From NCBI RefSeq assembly GCF_001544615.1, contig NZ_FCNV02000005.1, positions 124,001 through 188,000 on the forward strand: DNA of 64,000 nt, in the 5' to 3' direction. The DNA is from Caballeronia concitans (GTDB taxonomy: Bacteria; Pseudomonadota; Gammaproteobacteria; Burkholderiales; Burkholderiaceae). Shown here in pieces: positions 1 to 7,716 of the stretch; within the stretch, counting starts at the first letter, position 1; the number at the start of each line of letters is the position of its first letter. The translations under genes and the position numbers were made by a program. The notes below the pieces were generated by a model that did no database searches, had not been told where the DNA came from, and worked only from the letters and a program-made list of their open reading frames with translations.

Positions 1-25
1 GTGTAGTGAATGCTGCAGAACGCGC

Positions 26-307
26 TCAAAGATTCTCGACCGATTCGCCTTCGATCTCGTTGTCGATGATCTTTCTTCCATATTCGATGCCCGCGCGCGT
101 CGCATCGATCGGGCTTTCGAACGGCTCCTGATCGGGCACGCCGAACATCGCCTCGCGGCCGCTCTCGCCCGCCGCGCTGCGCGAAATGGTGACGAAGATA
201 TCGAAGTGGCGCGGGCCGTCGTCGGGTTCGTCGCGCTCTTTCGCGCGGCGCATGGCCTGCACGCGGATTTCGAAGCCCTTGTAGTGATCGGCAAGCGGTG
301 TGGACAT
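26..307 (-). CDS. Hypothetical protein, 93 aa
   Basis: Small acidic protein whose family I do not recognise. It has no signal peptide or membrane segment, so it is probably cytosolic. The start is placed at the ATG giving MSTPLADHYKGFEIRV because a GAGGAA ribosome-binding site lies about seven bases upstream. The frame stays open further upstream, to a 127-residue version, but without a ribosome site. The fold appears to begin with a short beta strand (HYKGFEIRVQAM) followed by a charged loop and a second strand (HFDIFVTISRS), typical of small conserved proteobacterial hypotheticals. It is divergent from the psiF-like gene. No function is assigned. Confidence 0.6.
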   Translation of the reverse strand: MSTPLADHYKGFEIRVQAMRRAKERDEPDDGPRHFDIFVTISRSAAGESGREAMFGVPDQEPFESPIDATRAGIEYGRKIIDNEIEGESVENL

Positions 308-464
308 GAGGTTCCTCGTTGAAAAGACGGCGCACGATGCGCCCGGAATCGATGTGTCGAGCTTAAAAACCCCTGCTCGCTTATTCCCGCGAAAGCACGA
401 TGCAAGCACGGCGTTGCGTCGGCGAGCAATGTGACCTTATCGCACACTTCGTGCTGACCCGGTT

Positions 465-473
465 TGCCATAAT
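465..473 (+). promoter_or_regulatory. Candidate extended -10 promoter of the psiF-like gene
   Basis: TGCCATAAT (TG-n-CATAAT) lies about 60 bases upstream of the psiF-like start. No convincing -35 hexamer is visible 17 bases upstream, so this is a weak extended -10 call. No clear Pho box was found by eye. Confidence 0.35.
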
Positions 474-535
474 GCGCGGGCGAGTCATCGATACTCGCTC
501 TCCACACAAAACGTCACTTACTCAGGGAGCGTCCC

Positions 536-976
536 ATGAACATGCGAGCTACTGTCCTCGTCGCCGTGCTGAGTTTCACCTTCGGCGCGAATGCGGCTTT
601 CGCGGCCAACACCCAGCAGTCGAAGATGACCGAATGCAACAAGCAGGCAGCCGATAAAAAAGGCGACGACCGCAAGGCCTTCATGAAGAGCTGCTTGTCG
701 GCATCGTCGGCTGCGTCGGCGCCGGCAGCGGCTTCCACGCCGATGACCCAGCAGCAGCGCATGACCGCGTGCAACGCGCAGGCATCCGGCAAGAAGGGCG
801 ACGACCGCAAGGCGTTCATGAAGAGCTGCCTCTCGACGTCCGCCGCTCCGGCTGCCGCCGCTTCCGCACCGATGACGCAGCAGGAGCGCATGACGGCGTG
901 CAATACGCAAGCGACCGGCAAGACCGGCGACGACCGCAAGGCGTTCATGAAGAGCTGCTTGAGCAACAAGGGCTGA
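536..976 (+). CDS. psiF: PsiF-repeat periplasmic protein with three repeat units
   Basis: Exported protein of 146 residues, family named after the phosphate-starvation-inducible PsiF; molecular role unknown. A signal peptide spans residues 1-24, with cleavage probably after AFA. Three near-identical 24-residue units follow at about 31-54, 76-99 and 119-142. Each has the pattern M-T-x-C-N...GDDRKAFMKSCL, with two cysteines per unit. The units are separated by Ala/Ser/Pro-rich linkers. The canonical enterobacterial PsiF has two units, so this is an expanded version. The start has AGGGAG six bases upstream. A GC-rich hairpin follows the stop. Confidence 0.88.
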   Translation: MNMRATVLVAVLSFTFGANAAFAANTQQSKMTECNKQAADKKGDDRKAFMKSCLSASSAASAPAAASTPMTQQQRMTACNAQASGKKGDDRKAFMKSCLSTSAAPAAAASAPMTQQERMTACNTQATGKTGDDRKAFMKSCLSNKG

Positions 977-995
977 CGTCGCATCGTTGTAAAAG

Positions 996-1023
996 CGCGC
1001 CGCGTGCCCGCGCGGCGCGTTCT
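996..1023 (+). terminator. Possible intrinsic terminator after psiF
   Basis: A 9-bp perfect GC-rich stem (996-1004 with 1011-1019, 6-base loop) follows the psiF stop. The T tract is short (TTCT), so termination strength is uncertain. Confidence 0.5.
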
Positions 1024-1188
1024 GCATCGCCCCTTTCCCGCCGATATTGCACTGCACCCAAGCAATTGATTCGCGCCGCTGCCTTTTTCTCCTAAGATGG
1101 CGCGAAGGCGGCCTTCCGACAATACAAGAAACACGCCATCGGCCGCCGCTCATGTAGCGGGGCGTCATGCTTCGCAAGGAGGCATCGG

Positions 1189-1671
1189 ATGGCATGGAGA
1201 CACAAGAACCGCTGGTTCCGCCGGTGGCTCGTCACGATCACGTTCTGGGCCGTGCCCGTGATGATCGTCGCCGTGAACGAGGCGCGCGAGGAAATGGCCT
1301 ACAACACGGTCGATCTCCAGAAGTCGCTCTCCACCTGGGAGCTGACCGACGCGCAGCGCGCGGGCGGCGCGGCCGAACGCTGTCACGGCGTCCCCGACGA
1401 GGCGCGCGCGGCCGGGTGTCCCACGGAAATCCTTCTCGCCAACGCCGCGAAACATCAGGAAGCGCTCGACGAATACGCGCATCGCAAGGCGACGCTCGCA
1501 GATTATCTCTGGCATGCGTTCGTCGGCTACTGGATCGCGCCGGCGGCTTTTCTGCTCGTCGTCGGCATGACGATTGGCGGCATCAGGCGTGCGCTAAGAC
1601 GGCCGCAGCCAGCCGCGCACAAGAGCGAACGCACTCATCCGACGGAAGTAAAAACGACGAGCCACCCGTGA
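1189..1671 (+). CDS. Hypothetical two-TM membrane protein
   Basis: Protein of 160 residues with a basic N-terminus, one hydrophobic segment at about 13-29 and another at about 113-131. This suggests two membrane spans flanking a periplasmic loop of about 80 residues. The loop contains two cysteines (about residues 65 and 77) that could form a disulfide. The C-terminal tail is basic and probably cytoplasmic. The start is well supported by AAGGAGG eight bases upstream. I recognise no domain and the neighbours give no functional hint. Confidence 0.7.
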   Translation: MAWRHKNRWFRRWLVTITFWAVPVMIVAVNEAREEMAYNTVDLQKSLSTWELTDAQRAGGAAERCHGVPDEARAAGCPTEILLANAAKHQEALDEYAHRKATLADYLWHAFVGYWIAPAAFLLVVGMTIGGIRRALRRPQPAAHKSERTHPTEVKTTSHP

Positions 1672-1991
1672 GCGAACCCCGGGTACGGTCGTTGCTACTG
1701 CGTTTCGCGGCAGTACCGCAACATGCGCCACGGGTGCGGCGCAATTACTGCACGGCGTCACGCGACACGCGGGTTGAAATGGCCAGGCGGCTCTCGAGCT
1801 TTCAAACAGCGTTCGGAAAACTTGACGTTTCAGCGCTGTCGGCATGCAATGAATGGATGCTTCGATGTCCTGGCTTGCGTGTTGTTTTGCCGAATGGCCG
1901 AGTCTCGCGTTTCGTTGTCGCTGTGCTATAACTTGGCGTGCCTCACCCTCCCGCTCTATGGGGTTTCCCAATTCCACGATGGAGAACAATG
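1672..1991 (+). other. Gap upstream of the YSC84 lipoprotein gene, with extended -10 candidate
   Basis: No convincing gene. Near the right end, TGCTATAAC (1924-1932) is a good extended -10 box that would drive the lipoprotein gene with a leader of about 55 bases; a -35 match is poor. The rest shows only short frames that look like noise. Confidence 0.45.
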
Positions 1992-2582
1992 ATGCAAAGA
2001 CGAAACTTCATGCTCAAGTCGACGGCTGTGTTGGCGCTGGGAGGCCTCGCGCTTGCCGGTTGCACGACCAACTCGAACACGGGCGCTGAAAAAGCCGCCG
2101 GCACCGCCGACGACCGCCGGTCCATCGACGCCGACGTCGACGGCACCATCCAGCGGCTCTACGCCACCGTTCCTGGCTCCCGCGAACTGGTCGCGAAGTC
2201 GCGCGGCATTCTCGTCTTCCCGTCTGTGATTCAGGCAGGCTTCATTGTCGGCGCCCAATACGGCAAGGGTTCGCTGCGCGTGGGCGGCAGCACGGTCGGC
2301 TACTACAGCACGACGTCCGGCTCGTTCGGCCTGCAGGCCGGCGCGCAATCGAAGGCGATCATCTTCCTGTTCATGACACAGGACGCGCTCGACAAATTCC
2401 GCAATTCCGACGGCTGGTCCGCCGGCGCGGATGCGTCCGTCGCACTCGTGAAGATGGGCGCGAACGGCGCGGTCGATACGACCACCGCCACCGCGCCGGT
2501 CGAAGCGTTCGTGCTGACCAACGCAGGGCTGATGGCCGACGTGTCGCTCCAGGGCACGAAGGTATCGCGCCTCAAGATGTAA
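1992..2582 (+). CDS. YSC84/SYLF-domain lipoprotein
   Basis: Predicted exported lipoprotein of 196 residues. The N-terminus carries RRNFMLK followed by a hydrophobic stretch and a lipobox LAGC at Cys24. The twin-arginine pattern raises the possibility of Tat export. The mature part matches the YSC84/SYLF-type domain, with features such as AKSRGILVFPSVIQAGFIVG and a Gly/Ser-rich YSTTSGSFGLQAGAQS segment. In eukaryotes this domain binds lipids; in bacteria the role is unclear. Two consecutive ATG codons are possible starts. The second is chosen because GGAG then has seven bases of spacing rather than four. A strong terminator follows. Confidence 0.85.
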   Translation: MQRRNFMLKSTAVLALGGLALAGCTTNSNTGAEKAAGTADDRRSIDADVDGTIQRLYATVPGSRELVAKSRGILVFPSVIQAGFIVGAQYGKGSLRVGGSTVGYYSTTSGSFGLQAGAQSKAIIFLFMTQDALDKFRNSDGWSAGADASVALVKMGANGAVDTTTATAPVEAFVLTNAGLMADVSLQGTKVSRLKM

Positions 2583-2615
2583 CACGCGTTCGATCTGTTT
2601 CGAGCGGGAAACAGG

Positions 2616-2661
2616 CCGCCGTGCGACGCGACTCGAGGATCGCGCCACACGGCGGTTTTTT
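2616..2661 (+). terminator. Intrinsic terminator after YSC84 lipoprotein gene
   Basis: The 8-bp arms CCGCCGTG and CACGGCGG enclose a long, partly paired loop and are followed directly by six T residues. It faces the convergent glycosyltransferase gene, which may share it weakly. Confidence 0.8.
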
Positions 2662-2686
2662 ATTGCTCAGGCGACCGCGCGACGGC

Positions 2687-3754
2687 TTAGGTCGCGGCGC
2701 TGTCGATCAGCTTGAAACGCGAGCGCTTTTGCGCACGCACGACGGCGCGATACGCTTCGAGATATTGACGCGCCATGCGATGCGACGTGAAGCGATCTTC
2801 GAAGCGCCGCCGCACGCCTTCGCGCGACAGCGTGTGCAGGCGATTCACCGCCGCGACCGCGCCAATCTCGTCCTCGACGATGAAGCCCGACACGCCCTCG
2901 TCCACCACTTCCGGCACCGCGCCGCGATTAAACGCGATGACGGGCGTGCCGCAGGCCATCGCCTCGATCATCGCGAGGCCGAAGGGCTCCGGCCAGTCGA
3001 TCGGGAATAGCAAGGCCCGCGCGCCGGACAGGAAATCGGCCTTCTGACTGTCGTTGATCTCGCCGATGAATTCGACATACGGCAGTTCGAGCAGCGGCGC
3101 GATCTCGCGCTCGAAATATTCATGATCGGCGGCATCGACCTTGGCGGCGATCTTGATCGGCAGGCCGCAACGCCCGGCAATGCGAATGGCCGTATCGACG
3201 CGCTTTTCCGGCGAAATGCGCCCCAGAAACGCGAGATATTTGTGCTCGACGGGCTGCGGCATGTACAGCTTTTCCGGCAAGCCGTGATAGACCGTCGATA
3301 CCCACTTCGCCTGCGGCAACGGATGCCGCTGCGAATCCGAAATGGATACGACCGGCGCCGTGTTGAACGTATCGAACACCGGCTGCTGCTCGGGCAAGTC
3401 GAGCCGGCCGTGCAGCGTCGTGACGAACGGCGTGTCCTGCCGGTTGAACAGCGAGAACGAATAGTAGTCCATGTGGAAATGCAGGACGTCGAACTCTTCG
3501 GCGCGGCGTCGCACGAGTTCCATCAGCAGCATGTGCGGCGCGATGCGGTCGCGGATCGCGGGATCGAGCCGCAGCGCGCGCGGCCAGACGGCTTCGAGCC
3601 TGGCCGTGGTTTGCGAATCGCCGGTTGCGAAGAGCGTGACTTCGTGTCCGAGCTCGACGAGCGCCTCGGTCAGATACGACACGACGCGCTCGGTGCCGCC
3701 GTACAGTTTCGGCGGCACGGATTCCGTGAGCGGGGCAATCTGGGCAATTCTCAT
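2687..3754 (-). CDS. GT4-family glycosyltransferase
   Basis: Retaining glycosyltransferase of GT-B fold, 355 residues, probably cytosolic or membrane-peripheral; acceptor unknown. The N-terminal domain starts MRIAQIAPL and has the donor-loop motif PPKLYGGTERVV. The C-terminal domain has FLGRISPEKRVD and the family signature EPFGLAMIEAMACGTPVIA, containing the E-x7-E pair that binds the nucleotide sugar. The start is the ATG before RIAQIAPL, preceded by GGAGA; 23 upstream in-frame residues are probably untranslated. It follows otsA on the same strand with a gap of about 220 bases, so a link to trehalose or other glycoside synthesis is possible but unproved. Confidence 0.88.
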   Translation of the reverse strand: MRIAQIAPLTESVPPKLYGGTERVVSYLTEALVELGHEVTLFATGDSQTTARLEAVWPRALRLDPAIRDRIAPHMLLMELVRRRAEEFDVLHFHMDYYSFSLFNRQDTPFVTTLHGRLDLPEQQPVFDTFNTAPVVSISDSQRHPLPQAKWVSTVYHGLPEKLYMPQPVEHKYLAFLGRISPEKRVDTAIRIAGRCGLPIKIAAKVDAADHEYFEREIAPLLELPYVEFIGEINDSQKADFLSGARALLFPIDWPEPFGLAMIEAMACGTPVIAFNRGAVPEVVDEGVSGFIVEDEIGAVAAVNRLHTLSREGVRRRFEDRFTSHRMARQYLEAYRAVVRAQKRSRFKLIDSAAT

Positions 3755-3977
3755 CGTTCGTCTCCATGCGTATTCAACGTGTGCGACGTGGGCGACGTGT
3801 GCGCGCGTCGAGTATGACAGCACGCTGTAAGCGGGCTAACGAGGTTTTGCCCTAGTGCCTCGCCCGGCGCGGAATTCACGCGATGAGCCATTATCGGCGG
3901 CGATCGATGCCGAATCGCCGCTTCCTTGCACTTTCACGGCTCTGTTACACGCAGGAAACAGTCGTTTCGCGCGGCGG

Positions 3978-5363
3978 TTACTTGCGCCGCACGTTGCGAA
4001 GGTCCGCGAGAAAGTTGTCGCGCCATACGCCGAGATCGTACTTGCGCAGCGCGGCCATGTTCGCTTCGTAGCGCTGACGCCGCTCGGCGACGGGCATCGC
4101 GAGCGAGCGCGCCAGGGCGTCGCTCATGCCGACGACATCGTGTGGATTCACCATCACCGCGCCCGACAACTCACCCGCCGCGCCCGCGAATTGCGAGAGG
4201 ACGAGCACGCCGGGATCTTCCGGATTCTGCGCGGCGACGTATTCCTTCGCGACGAGGTTCATGCCGTCGCGCAACGGCGTCACGAGCCCGATCTGCGATT
4301 CGCGGAACAGCGACATCAGCTTCCAGCGGTCGTATCGCTGGTTCAGATAGCGGATCGGCGTGTAGTCGAGGCCGGAGAAGCGCCCGTTGATGCGCCCCGC
4401 TTCGTATTCCAGGTTCTGGCGGATCTGCTGATATGTCTCGACGTCCGAGCGCGTCGGCGGCGCGATCTGGACGAGCGTGACATTGCCGCGCCATTCCGGC
4501 GACTTCTCGAGAAAGTGCTCGAATGCGCGAAAACGCTCGACGAGTCCCTTCGAATAATCGAGCCGGTCCACGCTCATGATGAGCTTGCGGCCTTCGAGGC
4601 TTTGCTTCAGGTCCATCACGTCCTGGCGCGCCTCGCCGCGCTCGGCCTGTTCCGCGATCTCGTCCGGAAACACGCCGATCCGATACACGCCCGTCTTCAG
4701 CTTGCGTCCGAACGCTTCGACCTGGCCGTCGTCGGTCGCGGTGCCGTGCGCGTGCCGCTTGATGTAGTCGTGGAACGCGATCTGATCGCCTTCGGTCTGG
4801 AAACCGACGACGTCGTAGCAACACAGCGACCGCACGAGTTCCTCATGCGGCGGAATGTTCAACAGGATCTGCGGCGACGGAAACGGAATGTGCAGAAAGA
4901 AGCCGATGCGGTTCGTGATGCCCGCGCTGCGCAATGCTTCCGCGAACGGGATGAGGTGATAGTCGTGGACCCAGATGACGTCGTCGGGTTCGAGCAGCTT
5001 GATGAGCTTGTGCGCGAGCCACGAATTCACGCGCCGGTAGCCCGCATACTCTTCGCGATCGTAGACGGCGAGATCGTTGCGATAGTGGAAGACGGGCCAC
5101 AGCATCGCGTTGGAAAAGCCGCGGTAGTACTGGTCGTAGTCCTTCTTCGGCAGGCCGACGGTAGCGAAGGTGACGGCGCCGTCCTGCTCGAGCGACGGCC
5201 CCTGATTCGCGACGCTCTCGGTCACCACGTCCCCGCTCCAGCCGAACCAGACGCCGCCGCTGTCCTTCAGCGCGCCGAACACGCCGACGGCAAGCCCGCC
5301 AGCGGAGCCTTTGGTTTCGGTCGGCGTGGCGACCCGGTTGGATACGACGACGAGACGGCTCAT
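3978..5363 (-). CDS. otsA: Trehalose-6-phosphate synthase (GT20)
   Basis: Cytosolic enzyme of 461 residues that joins UDP-glucose and glucose-6-phosphate to give trehalose-6-phosphate, for osmotic and desiccation protection. Family features in order: a Gly-rich N-terminal loop (GGLAVGVFGALKDSGGVWFGWSGD), the substrate motif WVHDYHLIPFAEALR, SVDRLDYSKGLVERFRAFE, and the C-terminal nucleotide-binding segment LRDGMNLVAKEYVAAQ. The start MSRLVVVSNR is preferred because AGAGGA is six bases upstream of it; an ATG two codons earlier abuts that site. No otsB phosphatase gene lies in this window, although the pathway needs one. Confidence 0.95.
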   Translation of the reverse strand: MSRLVVVSNRVATPTETKGSAGGLAVGVFGALKDSGGVWFGWSGDVVTESVANQGPSLEQDGAVTFATVGLPKKDYDQYYRGFSNAMLWPVFHYRNDLAVYDREEYAGYRRVNSWLAHKLIKLLEPDDVIWVHDYHLIPFAEALRSAGITNRIGFFLHIPFPSPQILLNIPPHEELVRSLCCYDVVGFQTEGDQIAFHDYIKRHAHGTATDDGQVEAFGRKLKTGVYRIGVFPDEIAEQAERGEARQDVMDLKQSLEGRKLIMSVDRLDYSKGLVERFRAFEHFLEKSPEWRGNVTLVQIAPPTRSDVETYQQIRQNLEYEAGRINGRFSGLDYTPIRYLNQRYDRWKLMSLFRESQIGLVTPLRDGMNLVAKEYVAAQNPEDPGVLVLSQFAGAAGELSGAVMVNPHDVVGMSDALARSLAMPVAERRQRYEANMAALRKYDLGVWRDNFLADLRNVRRK

Positions 5364-5539
5364 ATGCATTCCTCTTGCGTTTTATTGTCTGATTCCGGAT
5401 ACCGTTGCAGTCCCGGTTCTCGATTTTCGACTAGGAAATGCGGTTCGGGTTTCAATGCGATGAGCAACGCGCGCGAGGAATCGCGACGAATTGCGAGGAA
5501 TCGCGGGGAGACGCCCGCAAGAGCGGGCACGCTGTGGAA

Positions 5540-5576
5540 GAAAGTAAAGAACGGCGCGGCGATCCTGAACGCCGCC
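5540..5576 (-). terminator. Possible terminator after the Rap1a-like gene
   Basis: On the minus strand a GC-rich stem (arms 5570-5575 and 5556-5561) is followed by a T-rich stretch broken by other bases. It lies just beyond the stop of the Rap1a-like gene. Confidence 0.4.
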
Positions 5577-5597
5577 AAGCCGCCCGCTATTTGAACC

Positions 5598-5954
5598 TCA
5601 ACGCTCCGCCTTGCACGGAAACGCCTTGCCGAGCCCGAGCGATACCATCGTGGTCGCGTTGAAGCTCGCCTTGTCCGGGTTATCGGCGATGTACTTGCGC
5701 ACTGCATCGGTCAATTGCTGCGGCTTCACGTCCGCCGGCAGGCAGAAGTACTGGCCGACCTGCGGGCCGGTGGTGCCGCCGATCGCTTCGATCGTGTTGT
5801 AGACGCCGTCCGCCGCGCCTTCGATATAAGCGGCGCAGGCCGTGCGCGAGTTGGGATCGGTTTTGGTACAGAGCGTGTTGAGATCGTTGCCGGTGAATGC
5901 AAACGCGCAAACCGGCGTTGCAAGTACACAGGCGATGACGAATTCCCGCAGCAT
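5598..5954 (-). CDS. Rap1a/Tai-like periplasmic protein
   Basis: Secreted protein of 118 residues with a signal peptide (MLREFVIACVLATPVCAFA). The mature part has the pattern LC...CAAYIEGAADG, then YFCLP and a C-terminal PCK, that is four cysteines likely to form two disulfides. This arrangement matches the Rap1a/Tai family, whose founding members are immunity proteins against type VI peptidoglycan amidases. No effector or secretion gene is nearby, so an immunity role here is only a possibility. Homologues are often found as orphans. It lies downstream of the ankyrin gene on the same strand, separated by a perfect palindrome. Confidence 0.75.
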   Translation of the reverse strand: MLREFVIACVLATPVCAFAFTGNDLNTLCTKTDPNSRTACAAYIEGAADGVYNTIEAIGGTTGPQVGQYFCLPADVKPQQLTDAVRKYIADNPDKASFNATTMVSLGLGKAFPCKAER

Positions 5955-5990
5955 GATCTTCCTTTTGTGTAAAGCGGCGGCTTGATGGAC

Positions 5991-6016
5991 GAAGGCGGTC
6001 AGGCCTGACCGCCTTC
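5991..6016. repeat. Perfect 26-bp palindrome
   Basis: The 13-base half GAAGGCGGTCAGG is followed directly by its exact reverse complement, with no loop. It sits between the ankyrin and Rap1a-like genes. There is no T run on either side, so it could be a processed or attenuator hairpin, or a dyad bound by a protein, rather than a classical terminator. Confidence 0.7.
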
Positions 6017-6060
6017 GCCCGGATTAATGTCGGCGTGACGTTGCGGTGTGTCGATCCGCG

Positions 6061-6825
6061 TTATTTTGACCCATTTGCGCCGCTTTGCGGAGCGCCGCCT
6101 TGCATCGCGTCGAGGCGCGCCTGAAGCCCTTCCGCGACGTCGCGCTCGTTGTACTTGCGCGCGAAATCCACCGCCGTCATGCCGAGCTGATTCTTCACGC
6201 GCAGGTCCGCGCCTTCGTCGAGCAGCAGCTTGCAGGTCGACAGATGCCCGCCGCGCGCAGCCATCATCAGCGGCGTCGTGCCGTTCGGCGATCCGGCGTC
6301 GATATACGCCGAATGATCGAGCAGAATCTTGACGATGTCGTCATGGCCGTTGGTCGCCGCGTAATGCAGCGGCGTCCAGCCCTTCTTGTTCACTTCCGCC
6401 TCTTTCGCGATCAGCAGATTCACGAACGTGGCGTCGCCGTTGAGCGCGGCGAGCATCATCGCGTTTTCGCCGGCGGGGTCGACTTTTTCAAGGTCGATAT
6501 TCGGGTTATCGGCAAGTAACTGGCCGACTTTATCCGACTTTTCGCGAGCCGCGATCACGAGGATCGGCGCGCCGGTGTTGTCGACGGTATTCGGGTCCGC
6601 GCCCTGCGCCAGCTGCTTCTTGACGGAGGATACGTCGTCGAACTTCACGGCCTTGATGAGCGAATCCACGGAAGCCGCCCACACCGGCTGCGCGAACGCG
6701 CACGCCGCGACGAGCGCGCCCGCGAAAAGCCCGCGCATGGCCGCGCGTTTGCGGCTGCCGGACGCGCGTGCGCCGTTGTGTTCGCTTGCCGTGGACTGAG
6801 TGAAAACGGTGGTGGATGTGTTCAT
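6061..6825 (-). CDS. Exported ankyrin-repeat protein
   Basis: Protein of 254 residues with an Ala-rich hydrophobic export segment at about 28-50 (GLFAGALVAACAFAQPVWAA) preceded by a basic stretch, so the repeats should lie in the periplasm. About five ankyrin repeats follow; recognisable units include GADPNTVDNTGAPILVIAAR, GWTPLHYAATNGHDDIVKIL, GTTPLMMAARGGHLSTCKLL and LGMTAVDFARKYNERDV. It is a protein-binding scaffold of unknown partner. The ATG at MNTSTTVF is chosen, with AAGG seven bases upstream; the longer frame lacks a ribosome site. It lies downstream of tatD on the same strand. Confidence 0.85.
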   Translation of the reverse strand: MNTSTTVFTQSTASEHNGARASGSRKRAAMRGLFAGALVAACAFAQPVWAASVDSLIKAVKFDDVSSVKKQLAQGADPNTVDNTGAPILVIAAREKSDKVGQLLADNPNIDLEKVDPAGENAMMLAALNGDATFVNLLIAKEAEVNKKGWTPLHYAATNGHDDIVKILLDHSAYIDAGSPNGTTPLMMAARGGHLSTCKLLLDEGADLRVKNQLGMTAVDFARKYNERDVAEGLQARLDAMQGGAPQSGANGSK

Positions 6826-6895
6826 GATGGACCTTCGAATTGCCTTTGAAACAGGGGTTCGCCGGGCGGCTTTCGTGCGCTCGTTGAAACGAAGC

Positions 6896-7690
6896 TCAGG
6901 CCGAAGCCGCAGGCCGCGCGATCTTGAAAAGCCGGAAGAAGTTGTCGGTGGTGGCTCGTGCGACCGCTTCGTCCGTCTGCTCGCGCAACTGCGCGATGAA
7001 ACGTCCGACATAACTCACGTAAGCAGGTTCATTCGGCTTGCCGCGATACGGCACCGGCGCGAGATAAGGCGAGTCGGTTTCGATCAAGAGCCGGTCGAGC
7101 GGCACGCGCCGCGCGACGTCCTGCACGTCCGTCGCCTTCTTGAACGTGACGATGCCCGACAGCGAGATATGAAAGTTCTGCGCGAGCGCGGCTTCGGCCA
7201 CGTCCCACGGCTCGGTGAAGCAATGCATGACGCCGCCCGGCACGCTCGCGCGTTCCTCTTCCATGATGCGCAGCGTATCTTCCGACGACGACCGCGTATG
7301 GATGATGAGCGGCTTGCCCGTCGCGTGCGCGGCGCGGATGTGCGTGCGGAATCGCTCGCGCTGCCATTCCATCTCCGCGATGCTGCGCCCGTCCAGCCGA
7401 TAGTAATCGAGCCCGGTTTCGCCGATGGCGCACACTTTGGGATGCGCGGCCAGTTCGACCAGTTCCGCGACGCTCGGCTCTCTCGCGTCCTCGTGATCGG
7501 GATGCACGCCGACCGACGCGTACACGTTCTCGCATTGTTCGGCGATGGCGAGCACCGAGGGCAGCGTTTCGAGATCGACGGATACGCACAGCGCATGCGT
7601 CACGTCATGCGCGCGCATCTTGTCGAGCACGTCGGGCAGACGGTCGGCCAGGCCTTCGAAATTGATGTGACAGTGGGAATCGACGAACAT
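6896..7690 (-). CDS. tatD: TatD-family metal-dependent hydrolase
   Basis: Cytosolic metal-dependent nuclease-type hydrolase of 264 residues, amidohydrolase-like TIM barrel. Metal ligands are visible: DSHCHINF (His6, His8), GETGLDYY (Glu), IIHTRSS (His), MHCFTE (His) and the C-terminal IETDSPYLAP (Asp). The family includes YcfH/TatD DNases. AAGGAG lies six bases upstream of the ATG. In many proteobacteria tatD/ycfH follows tmk-holB as here, so it belongs to the mltG-tmk-holB cluster, with a GNAT gene between. Confidence 0.93.
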   Translation of the reverse strand: MFVDSHCHINFEGLADRLPDVLDKMRAHDVTHALCVSVDLETLPSVLAIAEQCENVYASVGVHPDHEDAREPSVAELVELAAHPKVCAIGETGLDYYRLDGRSIAEMEWQRERFRTHIRAAHATGKPLIIHTRSSSEDTLRIMEEERASVPGGVMHCFTEPWDVAEAALAQNFHISLSGIVTFKKATDVQDVARRVPLDRLLIETDSPYLAPVPYRGKPNEPAYVSYVGRFIAQLREQTDEAVARATTDNFFRLFKIARPAASA

Positions 7691-7716
7691 CGGTGCTCCT
7701 TTCCTGCGAGTGCGTG

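Noticed and set aside
400-657. 85-codon plus-strand frame upstream of and overlapping psiF
   Set aside because: Out of frame with psiF, no ribosome site, and overlaps its start and signal peptide.
626-961. CRISPR-like array because of spaced repeats
   Set aside because: The repeats are in-frame coding copies of the PsiF unit, 72 bases long with coding linkers.
3855-5594. 579-codon plus-strand frame opposite otsA
   Set aside because: Antisense shadow of otsA with Arg-rich composition and no ribosome site.
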